Assembly (NCBI GenBank): GCA_018062725.1
Contig: JAGORP010000085.1
Span: forward strand, 1 to 9,600
Length of the DNA: 9,600 nucleotides
Reading direction: 5' to 3'
Source of the DNA: Flavobacterium sp.
GTDB taxonomy: Bacteria > Bacteroidota > Bacteroidia > Flavobacteriales > Flavobacteriaceae
The translations under genes and the position numbers were made by a program. A model generated the notes under the pieces. It was not told the DNA's origin, made no database searches, and saw nothing but the letters and a program-made list of their open reading frames with translations. This document shows, piece by piece, positions 1 through 6,666 of the stretch (position 1 is its first letter; each line of letters opens with the position of its first letter).

Positions 1-1
1 A

Positions 2-244
2 TATGGCATCGAAATTGATTTAGATGCTATTCCTAATATTGCTTCTAGTGCCATGACTTTAAGTGGCTTTTCTGTAGAAGAATTACGTCAGTTCGTATAC
101 CAATTCGGAAAACATAAAAATGCATCGTATTTGCATATTTGTGAAGGCGCACCGACTTTAGGTGAAGAAAAAAACAATCATCTAATTGGTAAACTTATTG
201 GGTATTTAGTGACCGATTTTATCAAAGGAAATTCTCAAATCTAA
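2..244 (+). CDS. Ureohydrolase (arginase/agmatinase/formimidoylglutamase family), 3' end only
   Basis: This is the last 80 codons of a gene whose start lies before the window; the open frame runs in from base 2 and ends at TAA 242-244. The fragment begins YGIEIDLDAIP. The Asp-x-Asp there matches the last metal-binding pair of the ureohydrolase fold (SFDxDxxDP in arginases), so the dinuclear Mn centre is probably intact. Further on, HICEGAPTL resembles the conserved Glu region near the C-terminus of the fold. Family enzymes hydrolyse guanidino or formimino groups, releasing urea or formamide. The phrases SAMTLSGFS and LVTDFIK resemble, from memory, the flavobacterial proteins annotated as formimidoylglutamase or arginase, but the substrate cannot be fixed from the C-terminus. 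There is no terminator-like hairpin in the 97 nt before the helicase gene. Family assignment is fairly secure; the exact enzyme is not. Confidence 0.75.
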   Translation, partial: YGIEIDLDAIPNIASSAMTLSGFSVEELRQFVYQFGKHKNASYLHICEGAPTLGEEKNNHLIGKLIGYLVTDFIKGNSQI

Positions 245-319
245 GGGCTTAACTGTTTAATCGAATATCCAAACCAACAATAAAACGAGTAACCAACGAA
301 CCTATTAAACAAATAAACC

Positions 320-327
320 TATCTTTG
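320..327 (+). promoter_or_regulatory. Bacteroidota -7 promoter element for the helicase gene
   Basis: TATCTTTG is a perfect match to the Bacteroidota -7 consensus TAnnTTTG. It ends 14 nt before the ATG at 342, so transcription would start only a few bases before the start codon. No clear TTTG -33 element is seen at the usual distance upstream. The leader would be very short and has no Shine-Dalgarno sequence, which is common in this phylum. Confidence 0.6.
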
Positions 328-341
328 CATAAAATTTTTAT

Positions 342-1592
342 ATGCAATTTCAAGACCTCAATATATCCAAAAGTGTCCTATTAGCTATTACCGAAGAAGG
401 TTATACTAATCCAACTCCAATCCAAGAGAAATCAATTCCCATTATTTTAGAAGGAAAAGACTTGGTAGGTTGTGCCCAAACAGGTACTGGAAAAACAGCC
501 GCTTTTGCCATTCCAATCTTAAGTTTATTACATCCAATTGTAGCCAAATCACAGAAAGGAAAAAAAATAAAAACCCTTATCATTACACCTACCCGTGAAT
601 TAGCCATTCAAATAGGAGAAAGCTTTAGTACGTATGGAAAATACATCAATACTACTCAATTAACTATTTTTGGAGGTGTGAATCAAAATTCACAAGTAGA
701 CGGACTCCGAAAAGGCATTGATATCCTTATTGCAACGCCAGGAAGATTATTAGATTTGCACAAACAAGGTTTTATCGACTTAGATCATGTGCAACATTTA
801 ATTCTAGATGAAGCCGATCAAATGTTTGACATGGGTTTTATAAATGATGTTAAAAAAATCATCAAATTAGTTCCTAACGACAGACAAACCTTACTCTTTT
901 CTGCTACCATGCCAATGGCCATCAGAGAATTAACAGAACAATATTTAAACAATCCGGAAACAGTACAAGTTACTCCTATTTCTTCAACTACAGAAATGGT
1001 TAGTCAACAAGTCTATTTTGTAGAAAGAGCCGAAAAAAAACAGCTGTTACTTCATGTTTTAAAAGGAGAAGATTTAAAAAATGTATTGGTTTTTTCTCGA
1101 ACGAAACATGGCGCCGATAATATTGTAAAATCGTTAAAAAAGAACGGATTTAATGCCGAAGCCATTCACGGAGACAAATCGCAAAGTGCCCGTCAACGTG
1201 TCTTAAATGATTTTAAAGAGAAAAAAATTGATATTTTGGTGGCTACTGATGTGGCAGCACGAGGAATAGACATCGAATTGTTACCGTATGTGATCAATTT
1301 TGATTTACCCAACATTCCTGAAACCTATGTACACCGAATTGGTCGTACAGGTCGTGCCGGAAATAATGGTTTGGCCATTTCTTTTTGTGGAAAAGATGAA
1401 GAACCGTATTGGAACGATATTATTAAACTTACAAAAGCCAAAGTTAAAACTATTGACGATCACTTATTTCCTTGGCAAAATGTAAAAAAAGCACCCGATG
1501 CTACTGCCGAACCAAAGAAAAACAACCGAAGTGGTAAACCAAAATCACGAAAATCGGACGGAGCCAAAAAAAACAAAAAACGTTGGTATTAA
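342..1592 (+). CDS. rhlE: DEAD-box ATP-dependent RNA helicase, RhlE type
   Basis: This 416-residue ATP-dependent RNA helicase remodels RNA secondary structure in the cytoplasm; relatives act in ribosome assembly, RNA decay and cold adaptation. All core motifs are visible in order: the Q motif with its upstream Phe (F3, PTPIQ 24-28), Walker A AQTGTGKT (45-52), PTRELA (83-88), TPGR (132-135), DEAD (156-159), SAT (187-189), VLVFSRT (248-254), ATDVAARGID (301-310) and HRIGRTGRAG (331-340). The C-terminal 35 residues are strongly basic (Lys/Arg/Asn-rich, ending KKRWY). This is a short RNA-binding tail typical of RhlE-type proteins, without the DbpA or CsdA C-terminal domains. The ATG at 342 is chosen because the Q-motif Phe lies at residue 3 and a promoter element lies just upstream. 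It is monocistronic: the next gene downstream is convergent and a terminator separates them. The motif set leaves little doubt about the family; RhlE versus another DEAD subgroup is less certain. Confidence 0.93.
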   Translation: MQFQDLNISKSVLLAITEEGYTNPTPIQEKSIPIILEGKDLVGCAQTGTGKTAAFAIPILSLLHPIVAKSQKGKKIKTLIITPTRELAIQIGESFSTYGKYINTTQLTIFGGVNQNSQVDGLRKGIDILIATPGRLLDLHKQGFIDLDHVQHLILDEADQMFDMGFINDVKKIIKLVPNDRQTLLFSATMPMAIRELTEQYLNNPETVQVTPISSTTEMVSQQVYFVERAEKKQLLLHVLKGEDLKNVLVFSRTKHGADNIVKSLKKNGFNAEAIHGDKSQSARQRVLNDFKEKKIDILVATDVAARGIDIELLPYVINFDLPNIPETYVHRIGRTGRAGNNGLAISFCGKDEEPYWNDIIKLTKAKVKTIDDHLFPWQNVKKAPDATAEPKKNNRSGKPKSRKSDGAKKNKKRWY

Positions 1593-1600
1593 AATAGTCC

Positions 1601-1665
1601 CTTCCGATTTAGAATTTACAAATGAACACTAATTGTTGTTGGTTTAGTAAATTCTAAATCGGAAG
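1601..1665. repeat. 19-bp perfect inverted repeat with 27-nt spacer
   Basis: The left arm, 1601-1619 (CTTCCGATTTAGAATTTAC), and the right arm, 1647-1665, are exact reverse complements, separated by 27 nt with no strong internal pairing. It starts 8 nt after the helicase stop codon. No T-run follows on the + strand (the next bases are TATATACAAAG), so it is not a standard intrinsic terminator; a separate terminator lies 12 nt further on. In the helicase mRNA it would form a long 3'-UTR stem. Its function is unknown. A 3'-end-protecting structure, a processing site or a small mobile-repeat remnant are all possible. Confidence 0.9.
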
Positions 1666-1677
1666 TATATACAAAGA

Positions 1678-1714
1678 AAAAAGTGCCATTGTTTGGGGAA
1701 CCCTGGCACTTTTT
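1678..1714. terminator. Bidirectional intrinsic terminator between convergent genes
   Basis: AAAAAGTGCCA (1678-1688) pairs perfectly with TGGCACTTTTT (1704-1714) around a 15-nt loop. The stem core is GTGCCA/TGGCAC, flanked by A5 on one side and T5 on the other, so it can stop transcription in both directions. It lies between the helicase gene (+) and pdxH (-), which converge here. Confidence 0.88.
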
Positions 1715-1750
1715 ATCAAATAAACAAACTAAAAAACTAAACTATCTCAA

Positions 1751-1774
1751 ATTTGTCTTAACAATAAGACAAAT
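1751..1774. repeat. 10-bp hairpin in the convergent intergenic region
   Basis: ATTTGTCTTA (1751-1760) and TAAGACAAAT (1765-1774) are perfect complements around the 4-nt loop ACAA. No uridine tract follows on either strand. It would lie in the 3' untranslated part of the pdxH transcript, between that gene's stop codon and the bidirectional terminator. It could be a processing or stability element; the stem is AT-rich and weak. Confidence 0.6.
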
Positions 1775-1808
1775 AATGTGTCTTGTATTACATTACAATA
1801 GTACGTAC

Positions 1809-1838
1809 AAAATCGATCAAACACCAAATAAAATCGAT
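1809..1838. repeat. Short direct repeat AAAATCGAT
   Basis: AAAATCGAT occurs at 1809-1817 and again at 1830-1838, 21 bp apart centre to centre (two helical turns). Each copy contains the self-complementary ATCGAT. The spacing would suit a dimeric DNA-binding protein, but the site lies between two convergent gene ends, where no promoter is expected. In AT-rich DNA this may be chance. Confidence 0.3.
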
Positions 1839-1881
1839 TAAATACATTAAAATAACAATTATTTAGTATTTTTCTTACAAA

Positions 1882-2526
1882 CTAAGAGGACAATCTTTCT
1901 ATTTTCCAAGAAAAATCAGATTGTAATTGGTAGCGTATTCGATCATGAAGTCGGTTGGGGCGGCCTTGCCAAAATTCAATTTCTTGGGGTTCAACCAAAT
2001 ATCCACCCCAAAAAGCGGGTCTCGGGATTTCTTTTCCTTCAAAGGATTTTTCCAATTCTTTTAGTTTATTGTCTAAAAATTCTCTCGAAGGAATGACTTC
2101 ACTTTGATTCGAAACCATGGCTCCTAATTTACTCCCATCTGGACGAGAAGCAAAATAATTATCCGAAATATTCTCCGCCACTTTTTTGGCTTTTCCTTTT
2201 ATGATTACTTGACGTTCCATGGCATGCCAAAAAAAAGACAAACAAATATTTGGATTTGCTTCAATGGCTTTTCCTTTTTCCGAAGTATAATTGGTATAAA
2301 AAATAAAACCTTCTTCGTTGTATTTTTTCAACAATACCACGCGACTTTTGGGAAATCCATCCAAACCAATTGTCGAAACCGTCATTGCATTTACTTCATC
2401 AATACCTCCAAAATCTTCTACTTCGTGAAACCAACGATTAAAAAGATTAATTGGATCTTCGGGTAAATTATTCTCTAACAACTCACTTTTCCCGTAGGAT
2501 CTTCTGTAATTACTTAAGTCTTCCAT
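1882..2526 (-). CDS. pdxH: Pyridoxamine/pyridoxine 5'-phosphate oxidase
   Basis: This FMN enzyme oxidises pyridoxine or pyridoxamine 5'-phosphate to pyridoxal 5'-phosphate, the last step of PLP synthesis and salvage, in the cytoplasm. With the ATG at 2526 it has 214 residues, against 218 in E. coli PdxH. Visible family motifs are RVVLLK (62-67) and the FYTNYTSEKG strand (76-85) for FMN phosphate binding, ERQV (104-107), SNQS (139-142), PAFWGG (170-175) and the C-terminal EFWQGRPNRLHDR (184-196), whose Arg and His contact the substrate. The frame extends three codons upstream to a TTG, but that would overlap the stop of the preceding gene. The ATG lies 2 nt after that stop, so it is preferred. 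It is the last gene of the four-gene minus-strand operon and ends 167 nt before the bidirectional terminator. Confidence 0.95.
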   Translation of the reverse strand: MEDLSNYRRSYGKSELLENNLPEDPINLFNRWFHEVEDFGGIDEVNAMTVSTIGLDGFPKSRVVLLKKYNEEGFIFYTNYTSEKGKAIEANPNICLSFFWHAMERQVIIKGKAKKVAENISDNYFASRPDGSKLGAMVSNQSEVIPSREFLDNKLKELEKSFEGKEIPRPAFWGGYLVEPQEIEFWQGRPNRLHDRIRYQLQSDFSWKIERLSS

Positions 2527-2528
2527 GT

Positions 2529-3200
2529 TTACCAATTTAATTCCACTTGATTTTCAGCAGCCCAAAACGTACCAGTTGGTAGTCTTTTTTGATACAATTC
2601 AAAAATTCGGCTGGCTGAAAATTCAGAAGTTATATCAGCTTCTTCTCCTCCCATATCGGTTTTCACCCAACCGGGATGAATTGAAACTACATTGATTTTT
2701 CTTTCTTGCAATCTGGCAGAAAGTGTTTTTGTGTACATATTTACGGCCGATTTCGACATACGATAAGCAGTTGCATTGGGAACTATTTTATCTCTGTTTA
2801 ACATCCCCATCACTGATGAAATATTGAATATCGTTCCGCCGTCAGCAATCAAATCCAAACACGATTCGGTAAAATGTAACAACCCGAAAACATTCGTTTC
2901 AAAAGTGCTCTTAATGATGTCGATTTCGGGATGATACTGATCTAAATCTAGTCCCACTCCGGCATTATTGATTAACAAATCGATGGTTTGAAATTTTGCT
3001 CTAATATCCGAAACAGCCCTTTGTATAGAATCTTCTGAAGTAATTTCTAAGGTTACAACAAAAAGATTGGGATGATTTAATACAGGTATTTCACCTGTTC
3101 TGGAAGTTGCAATTACTTGAAATCCTTCGGCCAAAAATTTAGTAACCAAAGCAAATCCAATACCTCTATATCCTCCCGTTATTACAACTTTTTTTGTCAT
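2529..3200 (-). CDS. Short-chain dehydrogenase/reductase, C-factor/sniffer-like
   Basis: This 223-residue classical SDR has an NAD(P)-binding Rossmann fold. The cofactor glycine motif is TGGYRGIG (8-15), a variant of TGxxxGIG. NNAG lies at 78-81, the catalytic Ser at 128/129 (ISSVMG), and YxxxK is Tyr146/Lys150 (YRMSK). The region HPGWVKTDMGG (175-185) and the ending ELNW resemble the subgroup containing Myxococcus C-factor (CsgA) and sniffer-like carbonyl reductases. An Arg after the second Ala/Thr of the second strand (ATSRTG, 31-36) suggests NADPH preference. The substrate cannot be inferred. Its start is 3 nt after the ribonuclease Z stop codon and its own stop is 2 nt before pdxH, so it is co-transcribed and probably translationally coupled. 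Family is near certain; subgroup is moderate. Confidence 0.9.
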   Translation of the reverse strand: MTKKVVITGGYRGIGFALVTKFLAEGFQVIATSRTGEIPVLNHPNLFVVTLEITSEDSIQRAVSDIRAKFQTIDLLINNAGVGLDLDQYHPEIDIIKSTFETNVFGLLHFTESCLDLIADGGTIFNISSVMGMLNRDKIVPNATAYRMSKSAVNMYTKTLSARLQERKINVVSIHPGWVKTDMGGEEADITSEFSASRIFELYQKRLPTGTFWAAENQVELNW

Positions 3201-3203
3201 CTT

Positions 3204-4109
3204 TTAAAATTCAAATGTAGCTCCATCATCGGCTAATAGAACGTTCTCAAAAACCGTTTGTGCTTCCTTTTTAAACATTTCAATCGATTCGTAACGCGTT
3301 GAATAATGTCCCAAAATTAACTGTCCAACATTCGCTTTCAAAGCAATTCTAGCCGCTTCTTTCGCCGTAGAATGCATGGTTTTTTCAGCTAAATGTTCTT
3401 CAGAATCTAAAAAAGTTGTTTCATGATATAATACGTCAACTTCGTTAATAATCGGAATTATACTTTCATGATACATCGTATCCGAACAAAAAGCATAACT
3501 TTTCGGTTTGGGTGGATCAAACGTTAATTCTACATTCGAAATGATTCGTCCGTCTTCCAAGATAATATCTTTACCGTTTTTGATGTTTTGATAATAGCAT
3601 TTTTCTACTTCGTATTCTTGTACTTTATCAATATTGAGTCTGCGTTCCTTTGGTTTTTCCTGAAAATGAAATCCGTTAGTATAAACGCGATGTTTTAACG
3701 GAATGGTTTTCACCAATACTTTATCGTCTTCAAAAATGACTTCCGAATCTTTAGAGGATAATTCCACAAAATTCAGTTCATATTGTGGCCACGAATTGGA
3801 AAGTTTTAGCTGTAACTTGATGATTTCCTGTATTCCGACCGGACCATAAATGGTAAGTGGATTATTTCTGCTTAACAAATTGAAAGTAGAAATGAGTCCG
3901 ATTAAACCAAAGAAATGATCGCCATGCAAATGCGAAATAAAAATATGATTAATCGCCGAAAACTTAACCTTATTCTTACGCAACTGCACTTGAGTTCCTT
4001 CTCCACAATCGATCAAAAACAAGCGGTTATTGATTTCTAACACTTGTGAAGTTGGATTGGTAAACGTTCTTGGTGTGGCTGCGTAACAACCTAATATGGT
4101 TAAATTCAT
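3204..4109 (-). CDS. rnz: Ribonuclease Z (tRNA 3' endonuclease)
   Basis: A 301-residue, short-form tRNase Z that cuts the 3' trailer from pre-tRNAs so that CCA can be added. It has the metallo-beta-lactamase fold. The Zn ligands are visible: HLHGDH (60-65), His140 in LKHR, Asp210 in CSDT and His268 in GHYSTRY. The HETTF box (229-233) and His246 in MHSTA are the conserved tRNase Z motifs. IDCGEGTQVQL (33-43) is the N-terminal signature. The region around residues 140-200 should contain the flexible arm that grips tRNA. The length is normal for bacterial RNase Z. The start ATG overlaps the upstream proline dehydrogenase stop by one base (TAATG), a typical termination-reinitiation junction. Pairing an RNA-maturation gene with proline oxidation probably reflects operon economy and not pathway logic. 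Confidence 0.96.
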   Translation of the reverse strand: MNLTILGCYAATPRTFTNPTSQVLEINNRLFLIDCGEGTQVQLRKNKVKFSAINHIFISHLHGDHFFGLIGLISTFNLLSRNNPLTIYGPVGIQEIIKLQLKLSNSWPQYELNFVELSSKDSEVIFEDDKVLVKTIPLKHRVYTNGFHFQEKPKERRLNIDKVQEYEVEKCYYQNIKNGKDIILEDGRIISNVELTFDPPKPKSYAFCSDTMYHESIIPIINEVDVLYHETTFLDSEEHLAEKTMHSTAKEAARIALKANVGQLILGHYSTRYESIEMFKKEAQTVFENVLLADDGATFEF

Positions 4110-5281
4110 TAGTTTTTAGCCTTTCTTCTGGTTCTTTCGGTTTTGATAAGCGTTAATTCACGACTGGTTTGTCCTGCTACCGAAGTATTTTCTTCGGCAC
4201 GACGAATTAAGTACGGCATCACGTCTTTCACAGGTCCAAACGGCAAATATTTGGCCACATTATAACCATTTATGGCTAAATTAAAACTGATGTTATCACT
4301 CATTCCGTATAACTGACCAAACCACACTCGGAAATCATTTTTAGCAATTCCTTTGTGCGCCATCATTTCCATTAGTTTATACGAACTATCTTCGTTGTGA
4401 GTTCCTGCAAAAATGGCCATTTTGTCTATGTGATCTAACATATACGCTACAGCATCATCGAAATTATAATCGGTTGCTTGTTTTGATTCGCAAATGGGAG
4501 ATTTATATCCTTTTTCTTCGGCGCGTTTGTTTTCTTTTTCCATGTAAGCCCCACGAACCAATTTCATTCCGATGTAAAAACCTTCTGTTTCAGCTTGTGC
4601 GTGTAATTTCTTTAAATAATCCAAACGATCCCAACGGTACATTTGTAGTGTATTGTAAACAATCGCTTTATTTTTATTGTATTTGCGCATCATTTCGGCT
4701 ACTAGATCATCAGCCGCATCTTGCATCCAACTTTCCTCGCCATCTATCAATAAGGCAATATCATTATCGTGAGCCGACTTACAAACACGATCAAAACGCT
4801 CTACTACCCTATTCCATTCGGCTTGTTCGCTTTCGTTTAAGGTTTGTCCTTCTCCTAATTTTTCATACAATTCAAAGCGTCCAAAACCAGTTGGTTTAAA
4901 AACTGCAAAAGGAATGGCTTTCTTTTCTTTGGCAAAAAGAATAATTTTTAAGGTTTTATTCATGGCATCATCAAAAGCCGATTCGTCTTCTTTTCCTTCA
5001 ACCGAGTAATCTAAAACCGAAGATACGCCTTTAGTAAACATTTTATCTACCACTGGAATGCAATCGTCTTCCGAAACGCCTCCGCAAAAATGGTCAAAAA
5101 CAGTAGCTCGAATTAAGCCTTCTACTGGCAAATGTGCTTTTAAAGCAAAATTGGTAACAGCTGTTCCTATTTTTACTAAAGGTTGAGAATCTATTAATTT
5201 GAATAGAAAATAGGCTCTTTCTAATTCAGTATCGCTTTTAAGTGTAAAAGCATTTTGGGTATTATTGAAAATTTTATCCAT
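4109..5281 (-). CDS. Proline dehydrogenase (monofunctional)
   Basis: This flavoenzyme oxidises L-proline to 1-pyrroline-5-carboxylate, the first step of proline catabolism, passing electrons to the quinone pool at the membrane. With the ATG at 5281 it has 390 residues, which fits the monofunctional enzymes of Bacteroidota; the P5C dehydrogenase half of PutA is absent. The frame continues seven codons upstream to a TTG, but the ATG beginning MDKIFNN is preferred because a consensus -7 element sits 18 nt before it and overlaps the TTG position. Motifs of the FAD-binding barrel are KPTGFGR (129-135), YNTLQMYRWDRL (209-220), KLVRGAY (240-246), AGTHNEDS (292-299), FGQLYGMSD (321-329) and the substrate-binding YLIRRAEEN (357-365). 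It is the first gene of the minus-strand operon and divergent from aroB. The C-terminus ends in a short basic stretch (TERTRRKAKN). Confidence 0.94.
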   Translation of the reverse strand: MDKIFNNTQNAFTLKSDTELERAYFLFKLIDSQPLVKIGTAVTNFALKAHLPVEGLIRATVFDHFCGGVSEDDCIPVVDKMFTKGVSSVLDYSVEGKEDESAFDDAMNKTLKIILFAKEKKAIPFAVFKPTGFGRFELYEKLGEGQTLNESEQAEWNRVVERFDRVCKSAHDNDIALLIDGEESWMQDAADDLVAEMMRKYNKNKAIVYNTLQMYRWDRLDYLKKLHAQAETEGFYIGMKLVRGAYMEKENKRAEEKGYKSPICESKQATDYNFDDAVAYMLDHIDKMAIFAGTHNEDSSYKLMEMMAHKGIAKNDFRVWFGQLYGMSDNISFNLAINGYNVAKYLPFGPVKDVMPYLIRRAEENTSVAGQTSRELTLIKTERTRRKAKN

Positions 5282-5299
5282 GATGTAGTAATTGTTATG

Positions 5300-5307
5300 C
5301 AAATATA
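5300..5307 (-). promoter_or_regulatory. -7 promoter element for the proline dehydrogenase operon
   Basis: On the minus strand this reads TATATTTG, a perfect TAnnTTTG. It ends 18 nt before the ATG at 5281, giving a leader of roughly a dozen bases. No convincing -33 TTTG is seen upstream. It lies in the 96-nt divergent region shared with aroB and would drive the four-gene operon. Confidence 0.55.
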
Positions 5308-5341
5308 AAACACAGCCCTATTTTATTATAGTATTTTTACT

Positions 5342-5349
5342 TTATTTTG
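5342..5349 (+). promoter_or_regulatory. Possible -7 element for aroB
   Basis: TTATTTTG differs from TAnnTTTG by one base, or can be read as TATTTTG with a spacer shortened by one. It lies 28 nt before the aroB ATG at 5378 in a very AT-rich stretch. It is weak evidence by itself, but it is the best candidate in the short divergent region. Confidence 0.3.
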
Positions 5350-5377
5350 CATCACATTTTAAACATTTCAACCAAAA

Positions 5378-6430
5378 ATGGTTACAAATTCTACAATTCA
5401 GTTTAACAAAGGAGATTACGCGACATTAAACGCCTTTTTAAGCACCACAAATTTTTCTAAAATCTTCATTTTGGTAGATGAAAACACCAATGAATTTTGC
5501 TTACCAAAACTTTTACCTTCGATCGAAACCGAAACAGAAATAGAAATTATCGAATTAGAAGCGGGAGAAGAAAACAAAACTATAGAAACTTGTGTAGGCG
5601 TTTGGGAAGCATTGATAGAATTAGGCGCCGATCGCAAAAGTATAGTGCTTAATCTAGGTGGTGGCGTAGTAACCGATATGGGTGGTTTTATTGCTGCTAC
5701 TTTTAAACGTGGGATTCCATTTATCAACATACCTACGACACTTCTTGCGATGGTTGATGCAGCAGTTGGTGGAAAAAACGGCATTGATTTAGGTGGATTA
5801 AAAAATCAAATTGGGACCATTACGAATCCAGAAATGGTTTTAATTGATGTCGAATATTTAGAAACGCTATCGCAAAGAGAATTAAAATCTGGATTAGCAG
5901 AAATGTTAAAACACGGATTAATAGCCGATGCAGCTCATTGGAACCAATTGAAAAACTTTGCCCAATTTGATTTTTCGACTTTTGAAAAAATCATTGAAGA
6001 ATCGGTGGCTATAAAAAATTCGATTGTAACACAAGATCCTACCGAAAACGGAATTAGAAAAACGCTAAACTTTGGTCATACGCTGGGGCACGCGATAGAA
6101 ACTTATTTTCTTGAAAATCCAACCAAAGAAAAATTATTACACGGAGAAGCTATTGCGTGCGGCATGATTTTAGAAAGTTTCATTTCAGTAAAAAAAGGCC
6201 TACTTTCACCAGCAGCATACAGCGAAATAAAATTAGCCATTCATGAAATTTTTGAAAAACTCACTTTTACTGAAAACGACATCAATTCGATTCTAAAATT
6301 GCTAATTCACGACAAAAAAAATGAATACGGTCAAGTTCAATTTGCTCTTTTAAACGGAATTGGAAGCGCTTCTATTAACCAATCAACTGATAACGAAACT
6401 ATTATCAATGCATTCTTAGACTATAATTAA
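5378..6430 (+). CDS. aroB: 3-dehydroquinate synthase
   Basis: This cytoplasmic enzyme converts DAHP to 3-dehydroquinate, the second step of the shikimate pathway to aromatic amino acids, using bound NAD+ and a divalent metal. The 350 residues match the family length (about 340-370). Motifs are the NAD-binding GGGVVTDMGGF (94-104), TTLLAMVDAAVGGK (120-133), GLAEMLKHG (172-180), NFGHTLGHAIE (231-241) and LLHGEAIACGM (253-263). The metal ligands are then Glu175, His234 and His255, with His238 as the neighbouring conserved His. All are present, so the protein should be active. The ATG at 5378 starts a natural N-terminus and no upstream in-frame start is closer to the promoter. It is divergent from the proline dehydrogenase operon and appears to be a single-gene unit; no strong terminator hairpin follows it. 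Confidence 0.96.
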   Translation: MVTNSTIQFNKGDYATLNAFLSTTNFSKIFILVDENTNEFCLPKLLPSIETETEIEIIELEAGEENKTIETCVGVWEALIELGADRKSIVLNLGGGVVTDMGGFIAATFKRGIPFINIPTTLLAMVDAAVGGKNGIDLGGLKNQIGTITNPEMVLIDVEYLETLSQRELKSGLAEMLKHGLIADAAHWNQLKNFAQFDFSTFEKIIEESVAIKNSIVTQDPTENGIRKTLNFGHTLGHAIETYFLENPTKEKLLHGEAIACGMILESFISVKKGLLSPAAYSEIKLAIHEIFEKLTFTENDINSILKLLIHDKKNEYGQVQFALLNGIGSASINQSTDNETIINAFLDYN

Positions 6431-6477
6431 TTTATGTTTTTTTGTTGAAATGTTTTTTTATCAACTATATAATTTTT

Positions 6478-6485
6478 TAAATTTG
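6478..6485 (+). promoter_or_regulatory. -7 promoter element upstream of the decarboxylase leader
   Basis: TAAATTTG is a perfect TAnnTTTG match, 235 nt before the decarboxylase ATG and only 7 nt before the ATG of a 57-codon ORF (6493). Transcription would begin at about 6490-6492. This means either an almost leaderless small-protein mRNA, or a leader of about 230 nt in front of the decarboxylase. No good -33 TTTG is seen at normal spacing. Confidence 0.5.
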
Positions 6486-6492
6486 CAGCCTT

Positions 6493-6666
6493 ATGAAAGT
6501 ACCGCTTTACTCCTTACAAAATCAATCCTTATCGAATCCTACGTTCGATATGTTTTGTAATGGGAAAAAGCAAGGCTCGCTTTTAATCTGTGAAAATCAA
6601 ATGACTGCGTCTATTTCTATGCTATTTAATGAGTTAGAAATCATATTCGCAAATATTCGGGTTTGA
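6493..6666 (+). CDS. Possible 57-residue small protein, unrecognised
   Basis: The frame starts with ATG at 6493, 7 nt after a consensus -7 element, and ends at TGA 6664-6666. The product begins MKVPLYSLQNQ and ends EIIFANIRV. It has two Cys, no signal peptide, no membrane segment and no motif I recognise. The alternative is that the stretch is non-coding, because two compound hairpins lie inside the same bases (see the leader entry). It is not a convincing attenuation leader peptide for arginine, since it contains a single Arg codon near its end. Presence of this protein in related genomes would decide it. Low confidence as a gene. Confidence 0.3.
   Translation: MKVPLYSLQNQSLSNPTFDMFCNGKKQGSLLICENQMTASISMLFNELEIIFANIRV
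6504..6651 (+). promoter_or_regulatory. Candidate structured 5' leader RNA of the polyamine operon
   Basis: Two compound hairpins can be drawn. Hairpin A (6504-6571): GCTTT 6504-6508 with AAAGC 6567-6571; TTACAAAA 6514-6521 with TTTTGTAA 6553-6560, extended by CC/GG across one bulged T; then TATCGAA 6530-6536 with TTCGATA 6544-6550 closing a 7-nt loop. Hairpin B (6606-6651): TGCG 6606-6609 with CGCA 6648-6651, then ATTTCTA 6613-6619 with TAGAAAT 6635-6641. Between them, AAAAGC 6566-6571 can instead pair with GCTTTT 6579-6584, which would break the base of hairpin A, so two mutually exclusive folds are possible. It lies between a consensus -7 element and the decarboxylase start. No known riboswitch class was recognised. 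The pairing is seen; the regulatory role is inferred. Confidence 0.4.

Noticed and set aside
272..297. Repeated AACCAAC before the helicase gene
   Set aside because: Two 7-bp copies in low-complexity A/C-rich DNA; not enough to call an operator.
1300..1485. 61-codon open frame on the + strand inside the helicase gene
   Set aside because: It is out of frame with an intact helicase that covers the same bases, so it is a shadow.
1801..1808. GTACGTAC palindrome
   Set aside because: An 8-bp self-complementary site is expected by chance and does not extend further.
2527..2535. Upstream TTG start for pdxH adding three residues
   Set aside because: It would overlap the stop codon of the preceding gene, whereas an ATG sits 2 nt after that stop and gives the usual family length.
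4474..4899. 141-codon open frame on the + strand inside proline dehydrogenase
   Set aside because: It is antisense to a gene with intact family motifs; the product has no recognisable motif and an odd composition.
5282..5302. Upstream TTG start for proline dehydrogenase adding seven residues
   Set aside because: A consensus -7 promoter element overlaps this position, so the mRNA probably starts downstream of the TTG; ATG at 5281 fits better.
5416..5784. 122-codon open frame on the - strand inside aroB
   Set aside because: It is the antisense shadow of conserved aroB coding sequence, with low-complexity Ser/Pro-rich content.
6444..6465. GTTGA/TCAAC hairpin after aroB as a terminator
   Set aside because: Only 5 bp, with the T-run inside the loop and not after the stem.
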